Source of the DNA: Oscillospiraceae bacterium
Lineage (GTDB): Bacteria; Bacillota; Clostridia; Oscillospirales; Oscillospiraceae
Assembly: GCA_009777775.1 (NCBI GenBank)
Contig: WRLE01000004.1
Coordinates: 121,052 to 185,051, forward strand
Direction: 5' to 3'
Length of the DNA: 64,000 nucleotides
Shown here: positions 36,595 through 47,156 of the stretch, one piece after another
How positions within the stretch are numbered: position 1 is the first letter of the stretch
How the letters are laid out: each line of letters starts with the position of its first letter
Notes under the pieces: generated by a model
Database searches by the model: none
What the model was told of the DNA's origin: nothing
The model's input: the letters and a program-made list of their open reading frames with translations, nothing else
Position numbers and translations under genes: made by a program

Positions 36595-37035
36595 ATGAGT
36601 TTACACGATCTTGCTCCCGCAAAGGGTTCGACCCATACAGGCAAAAGAAAAGGCCGCGGACATGGAAGCGGCAATGGAAAAACTGCTGGACGCGGGCATA
36701 AGGGGCAAAACTCTCGCAGCGGCGGCGGTACTCGCATTGGTTTTGAAGGTGGTCAAATGCCTCTTGCCAGGCGTGTTCCAAAGAGAGGCTTTATCAATGT
36801 ATGGGCAAAACCACTAACAGCAGTTAATGTTGCTGCATTAAACAGTTTCAATGATGGTGATACCGTGGGTGTCGAAGAGCTGCTCAGTGCAGGTATTTTA
36901 AAAAAATGTAAATACGGTCTTAAAATACTCGGCAATGGCTATTTGGAAAAGAAGCTGACTGTCAGAGCTTCAGCCTTCTCTGACTCGGCAAAGGCAAAGA
37001 TCGAAGCTAAAGGCGGAAAGACCGAGGTGGTGTAA
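36595..37035 (+). CDS. rplO: 50S ribosomal protein L15
   Basis: The protein has 146 residues. The N-terminus is glycine and lysine rich ([22 protein letters not shown]), typical of L15, with [17 protein letters not shown]. secY starts one base after its stop. Confidence 0.97.
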   Translation: MSLHDLAPAKGSTHTGKRKGRGHGSGNGKTAGRGHKGQNSRSGGGTRIGFEGGQMPLARRVPKRGFINVWAKPLTAVNVAALNSFNDGDTVGVEELLSAGILKKCKYGLKILGNGYLEKKLTVRASAFSDSAKAKIEAKGGKTEVV

Positions 37036-37036
37036 C

Positions 37037-38335
37037 GTGATTGAGACCATGCGCAATGCATGGAGAGCTGAAGAAATCCGCGCCAAACTTCTCTTCACAT
37101 TGTTTATGATTTTGCTTTATAGGCTTGGCAATGCTGTCACTGTTCCATATATCAACACAGCAATGCTCAGCACCTATTTCAACCAAGTCAGCAATTCAAT
37201 GCTGGGGCTTATGAACACCATGTCTGGTAGTGCTCTAGAACGCGCTTCCATTTTCGCCTTGTCAATACAACCCTATATCAATGCTTCCATAATCGTCCAA
37301 TTGCTCACCATCGCCATACCGGCTTTGGAACGAATGCAAAAAGAGGGTGGAGAAGAAGGCAAAAAGAAGCTGGAAAAAATCACAAGGTATTCCACAGTTG
37401 CCATCGCAATTTTACAGGGTTACGGCTACTATGTAATCATCAGAAACGGCATTAACGGTGTTAGCATGCTCAGCTCTGATGCTGTTGGAAATCTACCCGC
37501 CATTATCATTGTCGCCACATTCGTAACGGGTAGTGCTCTTCTCATGTGGATGGGAGAGCAAATCACAGAATTTGGCATCGGAAACGGCATATCAGTTATT
37601 TTGTTTGTTAGTATCGTTTCCAGATTCCCCACTTCTTTGGCATCGATGATACGCGCAATCATTTCCGAACCATCCAATTGGTGGATTTACCTACTCGTTT
37701 TAATCGGAGCGTTGGCGATAATAGTTCTTATTGTCATTGTAACCAATGCTGAGCGTCGAATTCCCGTACAATACTCAAAGAGAGTTGTGGGAAGAAGAAT
37801 GTACGGCGGACAATCAACGCATCTTCCCATGAAGGTCAACATGTCTGGTGTTCTTCCAGTCATATTTGCCCAGTCCATAGCATCTATACCTGCAACCATC
37901 GCTGTATTCGTGCCTAAGTGGGAAAATAGCACATTCATGAGGATATTCGACGCAACCAGTTTGCTATACGCTTTTTTATATTTCCTTTTAATTGTTTTCT
38001 TTTCATATTTTTATTCAACAGTACAATTTAATCCCATCGAAATAGCCAACAATTTAAGGAAAAACGGCGGATTCATACCTGGATTTCGAGCGGGGAAACC
38101 AACAAGCGAATTTATTCAAAATGTCCTGACGAAGATTACGCTTTTTGGTGCCTTGTATCTAGCTATCATTGCCATCACACCGATTTTAATTTCTCGCTTT
38201 TCAGAAACAGCTAGGACTTCTGGTTTATCCTTGGGCGGCACTTCTGTCATAATCGTTGTCAGCGTCGCTTTGGAAATCATAAAACAATTGGAAGCACAAT
38301 TGCTCATGAGGCACTACAAAGGCTTTCTTGAATAA
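37037..38335 (+). CDS. secY: Protein translocase subunit SecY
   Basis: The protein has 432 residues and ten membrane segments and is the central channel of the Sec translocon. Conserved stretches are LGIMPYINASI-like SIQPYINASIIVQLL, the cytoplasmic loop with RRIPVQYSKRVVGRRMYGG and NGISVILFVSI. The start is GTG, one base after the rplO stop, with GAGG in the end of rplO as ribosome site. Confidence 0.98.
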   Translation: MIETMRNAWRAEEIRAKLLFTLFMILLYRLGNAVTVPYINTAMLSTYFNQVSNSMLGLMNTMSGSALERASIFALSIQPYINASIIVQLLTIAIPALERMQKEGGEEGKKKLEKITRYSTVAIAILQGYGYYVIIRNGINGVSMLSSDAVGNLPAIIIVATFVTGSALLMWMGEQITEFGIGNGISVILFVSIVSRFPTSLASMIRAIISEPSNWWIYLLVLIGALAIIVLIVIVTNAERRIPVQYSKRVVGRRMYGGQSTHLPMKVNMSGVLPVIFAQSIASIPATIAVFVPKWENSTFMRIFDATSLLYAFLYFLLIVFFSYFYSTVQFNPIEIANNLRKNGGFIPGFRAGKPTSEFIQNVLTKITLFGALYLAIIAITPILISRFSETARTSGLSLGGTSVIIVVSVALEIIKQLEAQLLMRHYKGFLE

Positions 38336-38358
38336 ATCGAAAGGAATAGGGTTGATAA

Positions 38359-38991
38359 ATGAGAATTATCATGTTAGGTCCTCCTGGAGCAGGAAAAGGA
38401 ACTCAAGCCGAAGCATTGACAAAGAAGTTAGACATCCCCGCCATATCCACTGGTGATATGCTCAGAGATGCAGTGTCTCGAGAAACCGCCATTGGTTTAA
38501 AGGCAAAATCATTTATGGATGCTGGACAGCTTGTTCCTGACGATATAATCATAGGGATTGTGAGCGAACGCCTATCAAACCCAGATTGCGCCAATGGATA
38601 TATTTTAGATGGAGTCCCACGAACATTAGTTCAAGCAGAGGCTCTTGACCAACAAGCCGTGGCAATCGATGTTGTCCTATCCATTGAAATCTCCGATGAA
38701 GAGATACTGGAAAGACTTGGTGGAAGGCGTGCCTGTCCGAACTGCAATGCCATTTTCCATATAACTTCAAAACCTCCAAAAGAAGAAGGCATTTGCGACG
38801 AATGTGGAACCGAATTAATTATTCGACAAGACGACAACCCAGAAACGATTAAAAACAGGCTTGATACATACCACAAAGAAACAAAGCCACTGAAAGAGTA
38901 TTACGAATCCAAAGGGCTATTGAAAACAGTTGATAATGTACCTGGAGTGGAGGAAACCACCGCGGCTGTTTTTAAAGTTTTAGGGATATAA
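38359..38991 (+). CDS. adk: Adenylate kinase
   Basis: The protein has 210 residues and interconverts ATP + AMP and 2 ADP. The P-loop is GPPGAGKGTQ, followed by STGDMLR and GYILDGVPRT (DGFPRT in most relatives). The LID contains CPNC and CDEC, the structural zinc form. The order secY-adk-map is standard in Firmicutes. Confidence 0.98.
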   Translation: MRIIMLGPPGAGKGTQAEALTKKLDIPAISTGDMLRDAVSRETAIGLKAKSFMDAGQLVPDDIIIGIVSERLSNPDCANGYILDGVPRTLVQAEALDQQAVAIDVVLSIEISDEEILERLGGRRACPNCNAIFHITSKPPKEEGICDECGTELIIRQDDNPETIKNRLDTYHKETKPLKEYYESKGLLKTVDNVPGVEETTAAVFKVLGI

Positions 38992-38995
38992 GTAT

Positions 38996-39763
38996 ATGAC
39001 CAACCAAAAGAACCCAAGAGAGATAGATTTGATGCGCGCTGCTGGAAAAATCGCTGCCGCTGCTCGAGTTGAAGCAGGAAAGCTGATAACAGTCGGCGCT
39101 ACTACCCAAAGTATCGATCAAAAGGTTCATGATTTCATAGTTTCCCAAGGTGCAATACCAGCTTTTCTCGGCTACAATGGCTACCCCGCCAGCGTTTGCA
39201 TATCCATAAACGAGGAAGTTATACACGGCATACCCTCTATGCGAAGACTCAAAGAAGGCGATGTTGTCAGTATCGATGTGGGTGCTATGAAGGATGGCTA
39301 TATCGGAGATTGCGCAGCTACCTTTATAGCTGGTACAGGTTCTGCTGATTCCGAGAGGCTTATAAAAATCACCACAGAGTGTTTTTACGAGGGTCTTAGG
39401 TTCGCCCGAGTCGGGCACAGGGTTTCGGATATATCTAGAGCCATACAACGCCATGCTGAGAACAATGGCTATTCAGTGGTCAGAGAATATGTCGGCCATG
39501 GTGTGGGTTCAAAAATACACGAACCCCCCGAAGTGCCAAACTTTGTTGAAAGACCAAGACACAAAGCCGACCCGCGGCTGCTCCCTGGAATGACTTTAGC
39601 AATCGAACCCATGATAAATTTTGGTAAAGCAAACATCATAGTCCTCGATGACAAATGGACTGTGGTCACAGCTGATGGTCAGATATCAGCACATTATGAA
39701 AACACTGTGTTGATAACCCAAGGAGACCCCGAAATACTCACAATTTGCGAGGATGCCACATGA
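38996..39763 (+). CDS. map: Methionine aminopeptidase, type I
   Basis: The protein has 255 residues and removes the initiator Met from new proteins. Metal ligands are visible in SIDVGAMKDGYIGDCAATF (two Asp), YVGHGVGSKIHEPP (His), MTLAIEPM (Glu) and SAHYENTVLIT (Glu). AGGGAT lies about 9 bases before the ATG. Its stop overlaps the next gene (ATGA). Confidence 0.97.
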   Translation: MTNQKNPREIDLMRAAGKIAAAARVEAGKLITVGATTQSIDQKVHDFIVSQGAIPAFLGYNGYPASVCISINEEVIHGIPSMRRLKEGDVVSIDVGAMKDGYIGDCAATFIAGTGSADSERLIKITTECFYEGLRFARVGHRVSDISRAIQRHAENNGYSVVREYVGHGVGSKIHEPPEVPNFVERPRHKADPRLLPGMTLAIEPMINFGKANIIVLDDKWTVVTADGQISAHYENTVLITQGDPEILTICEDAT

Positions 39764-40074
39764 ATGCATCTTTACGCAGCGACGAAAAAACGAACTCTGT
39801 TATAAAATTCGATATTGCAGATATTGTGGTTTCCATGAACGGACGCGATGCAACAAAATTGTTTTTGGTGATTCGCACTGACCCACAATATTCATGGTTG
39901 GTAAACGGAAAGGGGCGTAAAGTAGAAGCGCCCAAAAAGAAGAAGAATAAGCACTTGAAGTTTGATGGTAAGTTGGATGGACTCCTCGCCTCGAAGCTTA
40001 TCGGCGGCGAAAATGTCACCAACAAAGAGATTTTGCGGGAGCTTACGAAATATTCCGCCACCCGCAGTAAGTAG
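39760..40074 (+). CDS. KOW domain RNA-binding protein
   Basis: The protein has 104 residues. [20 protein letters not shown] is a KOW-type beta motif like that of archaeal/eukaryotic L14e. A very basic loop ([11 protein letters not shown]) follows, and the C-terminus is [10 protein letters not shown]. Proteins like this sit between map and infA in many Clostridia and are annotated as KOW or L14E-like RNA-binding proteins; function unproven. The ATG overlapping the map stop is preferred to the TTG at 39745. Confidence 0.88.
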   Translation: MNASLRSDEKTNSVIKFDIADIVVSMNGRDATKLFLVIRTDPQYSWLVNGKGRKVEAPKKKKNKHLKFDGKLDGLLASKLIGGENVTNKEILRELTKYSATRSK

Positions 40075-40087
40075 GAGGTATGTTAGA

Positions 40088-40306
40088 TTGGCAAAAGACG
40101 ACGTAATCGAGCTAGAAGGCATAGTAGTCGAATCGCTGCCCAACACGATGTTCCATGTTGACATCGGCAATGGGCATACAATATTAGCGCATATCTCTGG
40201 AAAGCTCCGAATGAATTTTATCCGGATACTTCCTGGTGATAAAGTAACAATTGAAATGTCTCCCTACGACCTAACGAGGGGCAGAATCACTTGGCGCAGC
40301 AAATAG
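40088..40306 (+). CDS. infA: Translation initiation factor IF-1
   Basis: The protein has 72 residues, standard. It has [39 protein letters not shown] and [13 protein letters not shown]. It starts with TTG at 40088, with AGGAGG 9 bases upstream. The frame continues further back without homology. Confidence 0.97.
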   Translation: MAKDDVIELEGIVVESLPNTMFHVDIGNGHTILAHISGKLRMNFIRILPGDKVTIEMSPYDLTRGRITWRSK

Positions 40307-40318
40307 GAGGACAATAAT

Positions 40319-40432
40319 ATGAAAGTCAGACCGTCCGTAAAACCCATGTGCGAAAAATGCAAAGTCATAAAACGCAAGGGTCGGGTAATGGTTATTTGCG
40401 AAAACCCGAAGCACAAACAAAGACAAGGATAA
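40319..40432 (+). CDS. rpmJ: 50S ribosomal protein L36
   Basis: The protein has 37 residues. It has [21 protein letters not shown], and then [13 protein letters not shown], with the C-C-C-H zinc ligand pattern. GGAGG lies 8 bases before the ATG. The position between infA and rpsM is universal. Confidence 0.97.
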   Translation: MKVRPSVKPMCEKCKVIKRKGRVMVICENPKHKQRQG

Positions 40433-40452
40433 TAAGAAAGGACTGATTATAT

Positions 40453-40821
40453 ATGGCACGTATTGCTGGAGTGGATTTACCAAAGGACAAGCGCGTTGAA
40501 ATTGGCCTGACCTATATATTGGGAATCGGCAGAACAAGCGCAAAGAAGATTCTGGAAACAACGGGTATAAACCCGGACACCAGGGTAAAAAACCTCACCG
40601 AAGCAGAAGAATCAGCTCTGCGCGAATGCATTGACAGAGATTATGTCGTGGAAGGCGATTTACGTCGGTCTGTGGCAATGGATATCAAGCGCTTGACGGA
40701 TATAGGAAGTTACCGCGGTCTTCGCCATAGGCGAGGGCTCCCCGTACGCGGGCAACGAAGCAAAACAAACGCTCGGACTCGCAAAGGTCCAAAGCGCACT
40801 ATTGCCAATAAGAAGAGATAA
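40453..40821 (+). CDS. rpsM: 30S ribosomal protein S13
   Basis: The protein has 122 residues. It has [43 protein letters not shown] and a basic tail. S13 bridges to the 50S and contacts P-site tRNA. Confidence 0.98.
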   Translation: MARIAGVDLPKDKRVEIGLTYILGIGRTSAKKILETTGINPDTRVKNLTEAEESALRECIDRDYVVEGDLRRSVAMDIKRLTDIGSYRGLRHRRGLPVRGQRSKTNARTRKGPKRTIANKKR

Positions 40822-40835
40822 GGGAGGAACAATCC

Positions 40836-41228
40836 ATGGCAGCCGCCAAAAAAACACGTACTAAGCGCCGCGAAAAGAAAAACATAGAAAAAGGCTCTGT
40901 TCATATCAAATCCTCGTTTAACAATACCATGGTGACAATTACCGATGTCCACGGCAACGCTATATCATGGGCATCCGCTGGAGGCATGGGATTTCGAGGA
41001 AGTCGAAAATCCACACCATTCGCTGCACAAACAGCAGCAGAAACAGCAGCGAAAGCGGCGATGGAGCATGGGCTAAAGACTGTGGAAGTCTTTGTCAAAG
41101 GTCCAGGTTCCGGTCGCGAGGCAGCCATCAGGGCTCTCCAATCAGCTGGACTCAACGTCACGATGATTAAGGATGTTACCCCAATACCACATAATGGTTG
41201 TCGTCCGCCCAAAAGGCGCAGAGTATAG
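40836..41228 (+). CDS. rpsK: 30S ribosomal protein S11
   Basis: The protein has 130 residues. It has [33 protein letters not shown] and the C-terminal [16 protein letters not shown]11 forms part of the mRNA exit platform. Confidence 0.98.
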   Translation: MAAAKKTRTKRREKKNIEKGSVHIKSSFNNTMVTITDVHGNAISWASAGGMGFRGSRKSTPFAAQTAAETAAKAAMEHGLKTVEVFVKGPGSGREAAIRALQSAGLNVTMIKDVTPIPHNGCRPPKRRRV

Positions 41229-41243
41229 GAAGGTAGGATTTAT

Positions 41244-41870
41244 ATGGCAAGATATACAGATGCAGTATGCCGTCTATGCCGCAGAGAGGGTCAGAAACTC
41301 TTTTTGAAAGGCGATAGATGCTATACCGATAAGTGCGCCGCTGACCGCAGACCATACCCACCAGGTCAACATGGTCAAGGTCGCGTCAGAACTTCAGAAT
41401 ATGGAATCCAGCTCAGGGAAAAACAAAAGGCAAAAAGATATTATGGAGTACTGGAACGCCAATTTCGCGGTTATTATGAAATTGCACACAAAAGAGCTGG
41501 TAAGACAGGCGAAAACCTGCTTTCCATTCTTGAAACACGCCTTGATAACACAGTATATAGGCTTGGCTTTGCCATGAGCCGCGCCGAGGCAAGGCAATTG
41601 GTTCTCCATGGACATTTCCAAGTAAATGGTAAAAAAGTCAATATCCCCTCTTTTCAAGTTAAACCAGGAATGATTATTTCTATCAAAGAAAAAAGCCGGG
41701 GGCTCGATAAAATAAAGGCAGTTATAGAAGCCAATGCATTTCGGCAACCGCCAAAGTGGTTGGAATATGATGCCACAGCCCTTGTAGCCAAGGTGCTAGC
41801 CTCCCCCTCAAGAGAGGACATTGATATGCCCATTGAGGAGCAGCTGATTGTCGAGCATTATTCCAGATAA
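41244..41870 (+). CDS. rpsD: 30S ribosomal protein S4
   Basis: The protein has 208 residues. The N-terminus has the four-Cys zinc form (CRLC...CYTDKC). It also has [10 protein letters not shown] and the S4 RNA-binding motif ([22 protein letters not shown]). It is a primary assembly protein. Confidence 0.98.
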   Translation: MARYTDAVCRLCRREGQKLFLKGDRCYTDKCAADRRPYPPGQHGQGRVRTSEYGIQLREKQKAKRYYGVLERQFRGYYEIAHKRAGKTGENLLSILETRLDNTVYRLGFAMSRAEARQLVLHGHFQVNGKKVNIPSFQVKPGMIISIKEKSRGLDKIKAVIEANAFRQPPKWLEYDATALVAKVLASPSREDIDMPIEEQLIVEHYSR

Positions 41871-41978
41871 TTAACAAGGAGATGCGTTACCCGTCGCCTT
41901 TCCCACCCTCAAAACTCATGTACTAGCGAAACATAATCCTAGGTGCTATTTGGTACCAAAAATGAAGGAGGGTATTTC

Positions 41979-42929
41979 ATGATAGAAATCGAAAAGCCAA
42001 GCATTGAATGCATTGAAACGATTGAGGATGAGTCTTATGGTAAATATGTTGTTGAGCCGCTTGAGCGCGGTTATGGAACAACACTTGGCAATTCCCTGCG
42101 CCGGATTTTGCTTTCTTCCCTACCAGGAACAGCGGTGACGACAGTAAAAATCGCCGGAATCCAACATGAGTTTTCTACAATACCTGGAATAAAAGAGGAT
42201 GTTACAGAAATTATCTTGAATATAAAGGGCATAGTTGCTCGTTTGCACACCGATCGGACAAAAACCGTTTTTATAGAAGCCTCAGGAGAAGGAGTCGTCA
42301 CAGCAGGTGATATTAAACCCGATGGTGAAGTGGAAATTCTCAACCCAGAATTGCATATCGCCACTCTCAGTGCCGATGCCTCCCTTAGCATGGAGCTTAC
42401 CATAGATCACGGACGTGGATATATGTCAGCCGAAAGAAATAAACTGTCCCAGCCAGTCATAGGCGTTATTCCCGTAGATTCCATTTATACACCCGTCCAT
42501 AAAGTCAACTATTCGGTTGAAAACACTCGCGTTGGAAATCTTACCGACTTTGATAAATTAACAATTGAGGTTTGGACCAACAAAACAATAAGTGCTAGAG
42601 ACGCAGTTTCCCTTGGAGCTAAGATACTTTGCGACCATTTCAACTTGTTCATTGACCTTTCCGAAGCCATCGGAAGTACTTCAACTGTCGTTGAAAAGGC
42701 AGAAGCCCAGAGAGATAAGGTTCTTGAAATGACCATCGAGGAACTTGACCTTTCGGTACGAAGCTTCAACTGTCTCAAGCGCGCTAATATAAATACGGTG
42801 GAAGACTTGATTTCCAAAACAGAAGCGGAAATGATAAAAGTACGAAACCTTGGGCGAAAATCCTTAGAAGAAGTCATACACAAACTTGCAATGATGGGTT
42901 TAGCCCTCATGAGCGAAGACAACGGTTAA
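41979..42929 (+). CDS. rpoA: DNA-directed RNA polymerase subunit alpha
   Basis: The protein has 316 residues. The N-terminal dimerisation domain has [20 protein letters not shown] (here [10 protein letters not shown]...) and the C-terminal domain has [22 protein letters not shown] and [12 protein letters not shown], the UP-element and activator contact. The open frame extends back to 41943, but GAAGGAGGG just before the ATG at 41979 fixes the start. Confidence 0.98.
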   Translation: MIEIEKPSIECIETIEDESYGKYVVEPLERGYGTTLGNSLRRILLSSLPGTAVTTVKIAGIQHEFSTIPGIKEDVTEIILNIKGIVARLHTDRTKTVFIEASGEGVVTAGDIKPDGEVEILNPELHIATLSADASLSMELTIDHGRGYMSAERNKLSQPVIGVIPVDSIYTPVHKVNYSVENTRVGNLTDFDKLTIEVWTNKTISARDAVSLGAKILCDHFNLFIDLSEAIGSTSTVVEKAEAQRDKVLEMTIEELDLSVRSFNCLKRANINTVEDLISKTEAEMIKVRNLGRKSLEEVIHKLAMMGLALMSEDNG

Positions 42930-42951
42930 TAACGAATGGAGGAATCAGTAT

Positions 42952-43293
42952 ATGCCTGGAACACGTAAGCTTGGTAAGACCACTGCACAGCGCAGAGCAA
43001 TGTTGCGCCAGCTGGTCACCGACTTTCTTGATTATGGCAAACTGGAAACAACGGTGACGCGCTGTAAAGAAATAGCGCCCCTTGCAGAAAAAATGATTAC
43101 ACTGGGTAAAAAGAATACATTGGCATCGCGCCGCAGAGCATTGGCCTTCATAACTAGAGAGGAGGTCGTAACTAAGGTATTTACGACCACTGCTCCCGCT
43201 TATGAAGATCGCAATGGCGGCTACACACGCATAACTAGAATCGGTCCCCGCCGAGGCGATGCTGCAGAAATGGCTATGATAGAATTAGTATAG
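42952..43293 (+). CDS. rplQ: 50S ribosomal protein L17
   Basis: The protein has 113 residues. It has RKLGKTTAQRRAMLRQLVTDF, TRCKEIAPLAEKMITLGKK and GGYTRITRIGPRRGDAAEMA. It is the last gene of the r-protein operon; a terminator follows. Confidence 0.98.
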   Translation: MPGTRKLGKTTAQRRAMLRQLVTDFLDYGKLETTVTRCKEIAPLAEKMITLGKKNTLASRRRALAFITREEVVTKVFTTTAPAYEDRNGGYTRITRIGPRRGDAAEMAMIELV

Positions 43294-43328
43294 AGCAAAC
43301 AATCTAAATAGCCCAAATTACTGTATTT

Positions 43329-43363
43329 AGCGGGAAGCATCATAAAAAATGCTTTCCGCTTTT
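43329..43363 (+). terminator. Terminator of the S10-spc-alpha operon
   Basis: AGCGGGAAGCAT (43329-43340) pairs with ATGCTTTCCGCT (43349-43360) with one G-U pair, followed by TTTT. Confidence 0.85.
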
Positions 43364-43393
43364 GCATAATCAAACGGACTTATCAAAAGAGCA

Positions 43394-43422
43394 TTGACAA
43401 AAAGGTAATTTCAAGACATACT
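43394..43422 (+). promoter_or_regulatory. Sigma-A promoter for pyruvate carboxylase
   Basis: TTGACA (43394-43399) and CATACT (43417-43422) are 17 bases apart, about 100 bases before the start codon. Confidence 0.65.
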
Positions 43423-43520
43423 AAGAAACTAATTACTTGTGTTTCGTGTTTCAAACAGCTAGTCAAATGGGGTTTTGAAATGAGAACATGAGCTTAGCTG
43501 TCAAGTGGAGGAGATCAGTT

Positions 43521-46500
43521 ATGGAAAAAACAATCAATAAAGTACTAATCGCCAATCGTGGCGAAATTGCAATCCGTGTAATCAGAGCTTGCTATGATAT
43601 GAACTTGCGCACGGTTGCCATATACTCGAAAGAGGACAAGTATGCTTTGTTTCGAACTAAAGCCGACGAATCCTATCTAATTGGTGAAAACAAGAGTCCC
43701 CTTGGAGCATACCTTGACATACATGCTATCATCAATCTTGCAAAGCGTAAGGGTGTAGATGCCATCCATCCCGGATATGGCTTCCTTTCTGAAAACCCCG
43801 AGTTTGCCAAAGCCTGCGAAGATGCTGGTATTATTTTCATCGGACCACCATCCGACATTATCAATAAAATGGGTGACAAGATAAACGCAAAAAGAATCGC
43901 CACACAGTGTGGAGTTCCTGTCATACAAGGAACAGACCATCCTTTAGAATCGGCACAGCAAGCAAAAGACTATGCAGAGCAATTGGGCTATCCTGTCATC
44001 CTAAAAGCAGCAGCCGGCGGCGGTGGACGCGGAATGCGCCTGGTCACTGAAGCCGAGGAGATGGAAATCGCTTTTGAAATGGTTCAGAGCGAATCTGAAA
44101 AGGCATTCGGGAGTACCGATGTATTCATGGAGCAATACATGGAAGAACCCAAGCATATCGAAGTCCAGATTCTCGCTGATGATTATGGGAATGTGGTGCA
44201 TTTATATGAGCGCGACTGCTCTGTACAAAGACGCTATCAAAAAGTCGTGGAATTTGCGCCTTCCATCAATATACCAGAAGACACCCGCCAAGCTCTCCTT
44301 GCTGATGCTGTTAAAATCGCAAAGGCAGTGGGTTATGTGAACGCTGGAACTGTTGAGTTTCTCGTTGACAAGCGAGGAAGACATTTCTTTATTGAAATGA
44401 ATACTCGTATTCAAGTCGAACACACTGTAACAGAAATGGTTACAGGTATAGATATTGTTCAAGCACAACTCGATATCGCCCAGGGTAAAGCATTATCTGA
44501 CCCAGCCATTGGTATTGCCTCCCAAGACGATGTGCGTTTGTTTGGCTATTCCATCCAGAGCCGCGTCACAACAGAAGACCCCAGCAACAACTTTGCTCCA
44601 GATTCAGGTATTATCTCTGTTTATCGCTCAGGTGGTGGCTTTGGAGTTAGGCTTGATGCAGGCAACGCTTTCGCTGGAGCTGAAATAACACCTTACTACG
44701 ATAGTTTACTTGTAAAAATCACCACCCTTGATAGAACCTTCGAAGGTGCCATCCGAAAAATGCTCAGGGCAATCGGTGAAATTCGTATACGTGGCGTGAA
44801 AACCAACATTGCATTCTTAAATAATGTATTAACCCACGAGACTTTCGTGGGTGGTAACTGTCACACAAAATTTATCGATGAAACACCAGAGCTTTTTGAT
44901 TTGAAAGATTCGAGAGATCGTGCCACAAAAGTGCTAAAATATATCGGAAAGACGATTTTAGCTAATCCAGACAGAGATAATAAACCAGCTTTTGATGCTC
45001 CAAGAGCACCAAAATACGAGGACAACGATGTTGTTCCCGATGGGATTAAACAAATTCTAGACAGAGATGGTCCTGAAAAACTCAGTAAATGGATACTTGA
45101 TCAAAAAAAGCTTCTAATTACTGATACAACTATGCGCGATGCCCATCAGTCTCTTTTGGCTACAAGGATGCGCACAAAGGATATGATAAACATAGCTCCT
45201 GCAACGGCACACATACTAAAGGATGCCTTTTCTTTGGAAATGTGGGGCGGAGCAACCTTTGACACCACTTATAGATTCCTCAATGAATGTCCTTGGACTA
45301 GGGTAGAAGAGTTGCGCAAGGAAATCCCCAATATCCCCTTCCAAATGCTCTTCCGTGGTGCCAATGCCGTTGGATATAGCAGTTATCCCGACAACCTCAT
45401 TGTTGAGTTCGTTAGGGAATGTGCCGCTGTCGGAATCGACATCTTCCGCATATTCGACTCCTTGAACTGGATTCCAAATATGGAATTGGCAATCGAGGAA
45501 GTTATAAAAGTTGGAAAAGTCGCCAATGCAGCTGTATGTTATACGGGCAATATCCTCGACCCCAAGCGCGACAAATACAGTTTGGAATACTATGTCAATT
45601 TCTGTAAGGAACTGGAAAAACGAGGAGCGCACATCATAACGATAAAAGACATGTCTGGGCTGCTTCGACCTTATGCTGCACAAAAGCTGATTAGTACACT
45701 GAAAAACGAAATTGGCGTACCCATTCATCTCCACACCCATGACACCAGCGGCAATCAGATAGCAACATTGATGCTTGCCTGCGAAGCTGGAGTTGATATA
45801 GTGGAAACAGCCATTTCATCCATGGGTTCGCTGACGAGTCAGCCTTGTATGAATTCCCTCGTAGCTGCTCTCGAAAGCACAGAAAGAGACCCTGGCTTCG
45901 ATTTACAACAATTGCAAAAGCTCACCGATTATTGGGCTGATGTACGTGAGTTTTATACTCAATTTGAAGGCGATATAAAAACTCCAGAAGCCGAAATATA
46001 TAGACTGGAAATCCCAGGCGGTCAATATACAAATTTAAAATCCCAAATAGTCGATATCGGACTTGGCGACCGTTTTGATGAAGTAAAAGACAAATATGTC
46101 GAAGTAAACGAAATCCTCGGTGACATCGTGAAGGTTACGCCATCATCGAAAACTGTAGGCGATTTAGCAATTTTCATGGTGCAAAACGACCTTGATGCCA
46201 GCAACATTGTCAGTCGCGGCAGGGATTTATCCTTCCCTGATTCCGTGGTTAGCTACTTCATGGGTCTAATGGGTCAACCAGCTTTTGGCTTCCCTGAGGA
46301 TTTACAAGAAGTGGTGCTGAAAGGCGAGACTCCTTATACAGGCAGACCAGGAGAAGAGCTGGCTCCATATGATTATGATGAGATTCGTGAAAATCTGAAA
46401 CAATATCTACCCAACCCAACTATGCGCGATGCAGTTAGCTGGTGCCTCTATCCCAAGGTTTTTGAGGATTATCTTGAATTGCAAAATGAGTTTGGCGATT

Positions 46501-46949
46501 TAAGCAACATGGACACCCATGTGTATTTCATGGGTATGTTCCGAAATGAAGCCACGGAAATTTCCATTGAAGATGGTAAAACGCTCATCGTGAAATACAT
46601 AGGCATGGGTGAAGAAAACGATGATGGTACTCGTACAATGCAATTCGAGCTCAATGGCATACGCAGAGATGTCACAGTGGAAGACAAAACTATTAAAATA
46701 GTAGCCGAGCAAGTTGTGCTTGCTGATATGGACAATAAACAGCACGTTGGTTCTGGTATCCCTGGTGCCGTATCGAAAGTCCATGTGAAGCTTGGCGATG
46801 CCGTGGTAGTGAACCAACCTCTATTCGTTATAGAAGCCATGAAAATGGAAACAAGCATTGTTGCAAAAGTCGATGGCGAGGTGAGCGAAATGCTGGTTCG
46901 AGTCGGCCAGACTGTGAAGGCTGGGGAGCTATTGGCGGTACTTAAATAA
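43521..46949 (+). CDS. pyc: Pyruvate carboxylase
   Basis: The biotin enzyme makes oxaloacetate from pyruvate, bicarbonate and ATP. It has 1142 residues, the single-chain form. The biotin carboxylase domain occupies residues ~1-455 (VLIANRGEIAIRVIRA, HPGYGFLSEN, AAAGGGGRGMR). The carboxyltransferase domain starts ~533 (DTTMRDAHQSLLATRMRT; metal ligand region HLHTHDTSGN). The biotinyl domain at the end has EAMKMET with the biotinylated Lys at ~1107. An upstream ATG at 43488 is less likely than 43521, which follows GGAGGAG by 7 bases. It has its own promoter. Confidence 0.97.
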   Translation: MEKTINKVLIANRGEIAIRVIRACYDMNLRTVAIYSKEDKYALFRTKADESYLIGENKSPLGAYLDIHAIINLAKRKGVDAIHPGYGFLSENPEFAKACEDAGIIFIGPPSDIINKMGDKINAKRIATQCGVPVIQGTDHPLESAQQAKDYAEQLGYPVILKAAAGGGGRGMRLVTEAEEMEIAFEMVQSESEKAFGSTDVFMEQYMEEPKHIEVQILADDYGNVVHLYERDCSVQRRYQKVVEFAPSINIPEDTRQALLADAVKIAKAVGYVNAGTVEFLVDKRGRHFFIEMNTRIQVEHTVTEMVTGIDIVQAQLDIAQGKALSDPAIGIASQDDVRLFGYSIQSRVTTEDPSNNFAPDSGIISVYRSGGGFGVRLDAGNAFAGAEITPYYDSLLVKITTLDRTFEGAIRKMLRAIGEIRIRGVKTNIAFLNNVLTHETFVGGNCHTKFIDETPELFDLKDSRDRATKVLKYIGKTILANPDRDNKPAFDAPRAPKYEDNDVVPDGIKQILDRDGPEKLSKWILDQKKLLITDTTMRDAHQSLLATRMRTKDMINIAPATAHILKDAFSLEMWGGATFDTTYRFLNECPWTRVEELRKEIPNIPFQMLFRGANAVGYSSYPDNLIVEFVRECAAVGIDIFRIFDSLNWIPNMELAIEEVIKVGKVANAAVCYTGNILDPKRDKYSLEYYVNFCKELEKRGAHIITIKDMSGLLRPYAAQKLISTLKNEIGVPIHLHTHDTSGNQIATLMLACEAGVDIVETAISSMGSLTSQPCMNSLVAALESTERDPGFDLQQLQKLTDYWADVREFYTQFEGDIKTPEAEIYRLEIPGGQYTNLKSQIVDIGLGDRFDEVKDKYVEVNEILGDIVKVTPSSKTVGDLAIFMVQNDLDASNIVSRGRDLSFPDSVVSYFMGLMGQPAFGFPEDLQEVVLKGETPYTGRPGEELAPYDYDEIRENLKQYLPNPTMRDAVSWCLYPKVFEDYLELQNEFGDLSNMDTHVYFMGMFRNEATEISIEDGKTLIVKYIGMGEENDDGTRTMQFELNGIRRDVTVEDKTIKIVAEQVVLADMDNKQHVGSGIPGAVSKVHVKLGDAVVVNQPLFVIEAMKMETSIVAKVDGEVSEMLVRVGQTVKAGELLAVLK

Positions 46950-46979
46950 TGAACAATTAACAATGAACAATTAACAATT
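46949..46979. repeat. AT-rich heptamer array directly after pyc
   Basis: Four units alternating AACAATT and AACAATG follow the pyc stop codon, the first overlapping it. Confidence 0.8.
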
Positions 46980-46980
46980 G

Positions 46981-47017
46981 GGAATCCTGGGAGAACTGTT
47001 GTTCTCTCAGGGTTTCC
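46981..47017 (+). terminator. Hairpin after pyc
   Basis: GGAATCCTGGGAGAAC and GTTCTCTCAGGGTTTCC form a stem of about 16 pairs with a TGTT loop. No U-run follows, so it may be a processing or stabilising stem rather than a strict terminator. Confidence 0.6.
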
Positions 47018-47156
47018 ACATTCACATATTAGTCCGCATTCTCCGTGTCACCCTGAACGAAGCGAAGGGTCTTATTGCTTCGACAATAGATATAGCAACT
47101 AAACATTGTTGCACACATTTAATAATATTAAAAATCTTCAAATAAGGATGACTAGA

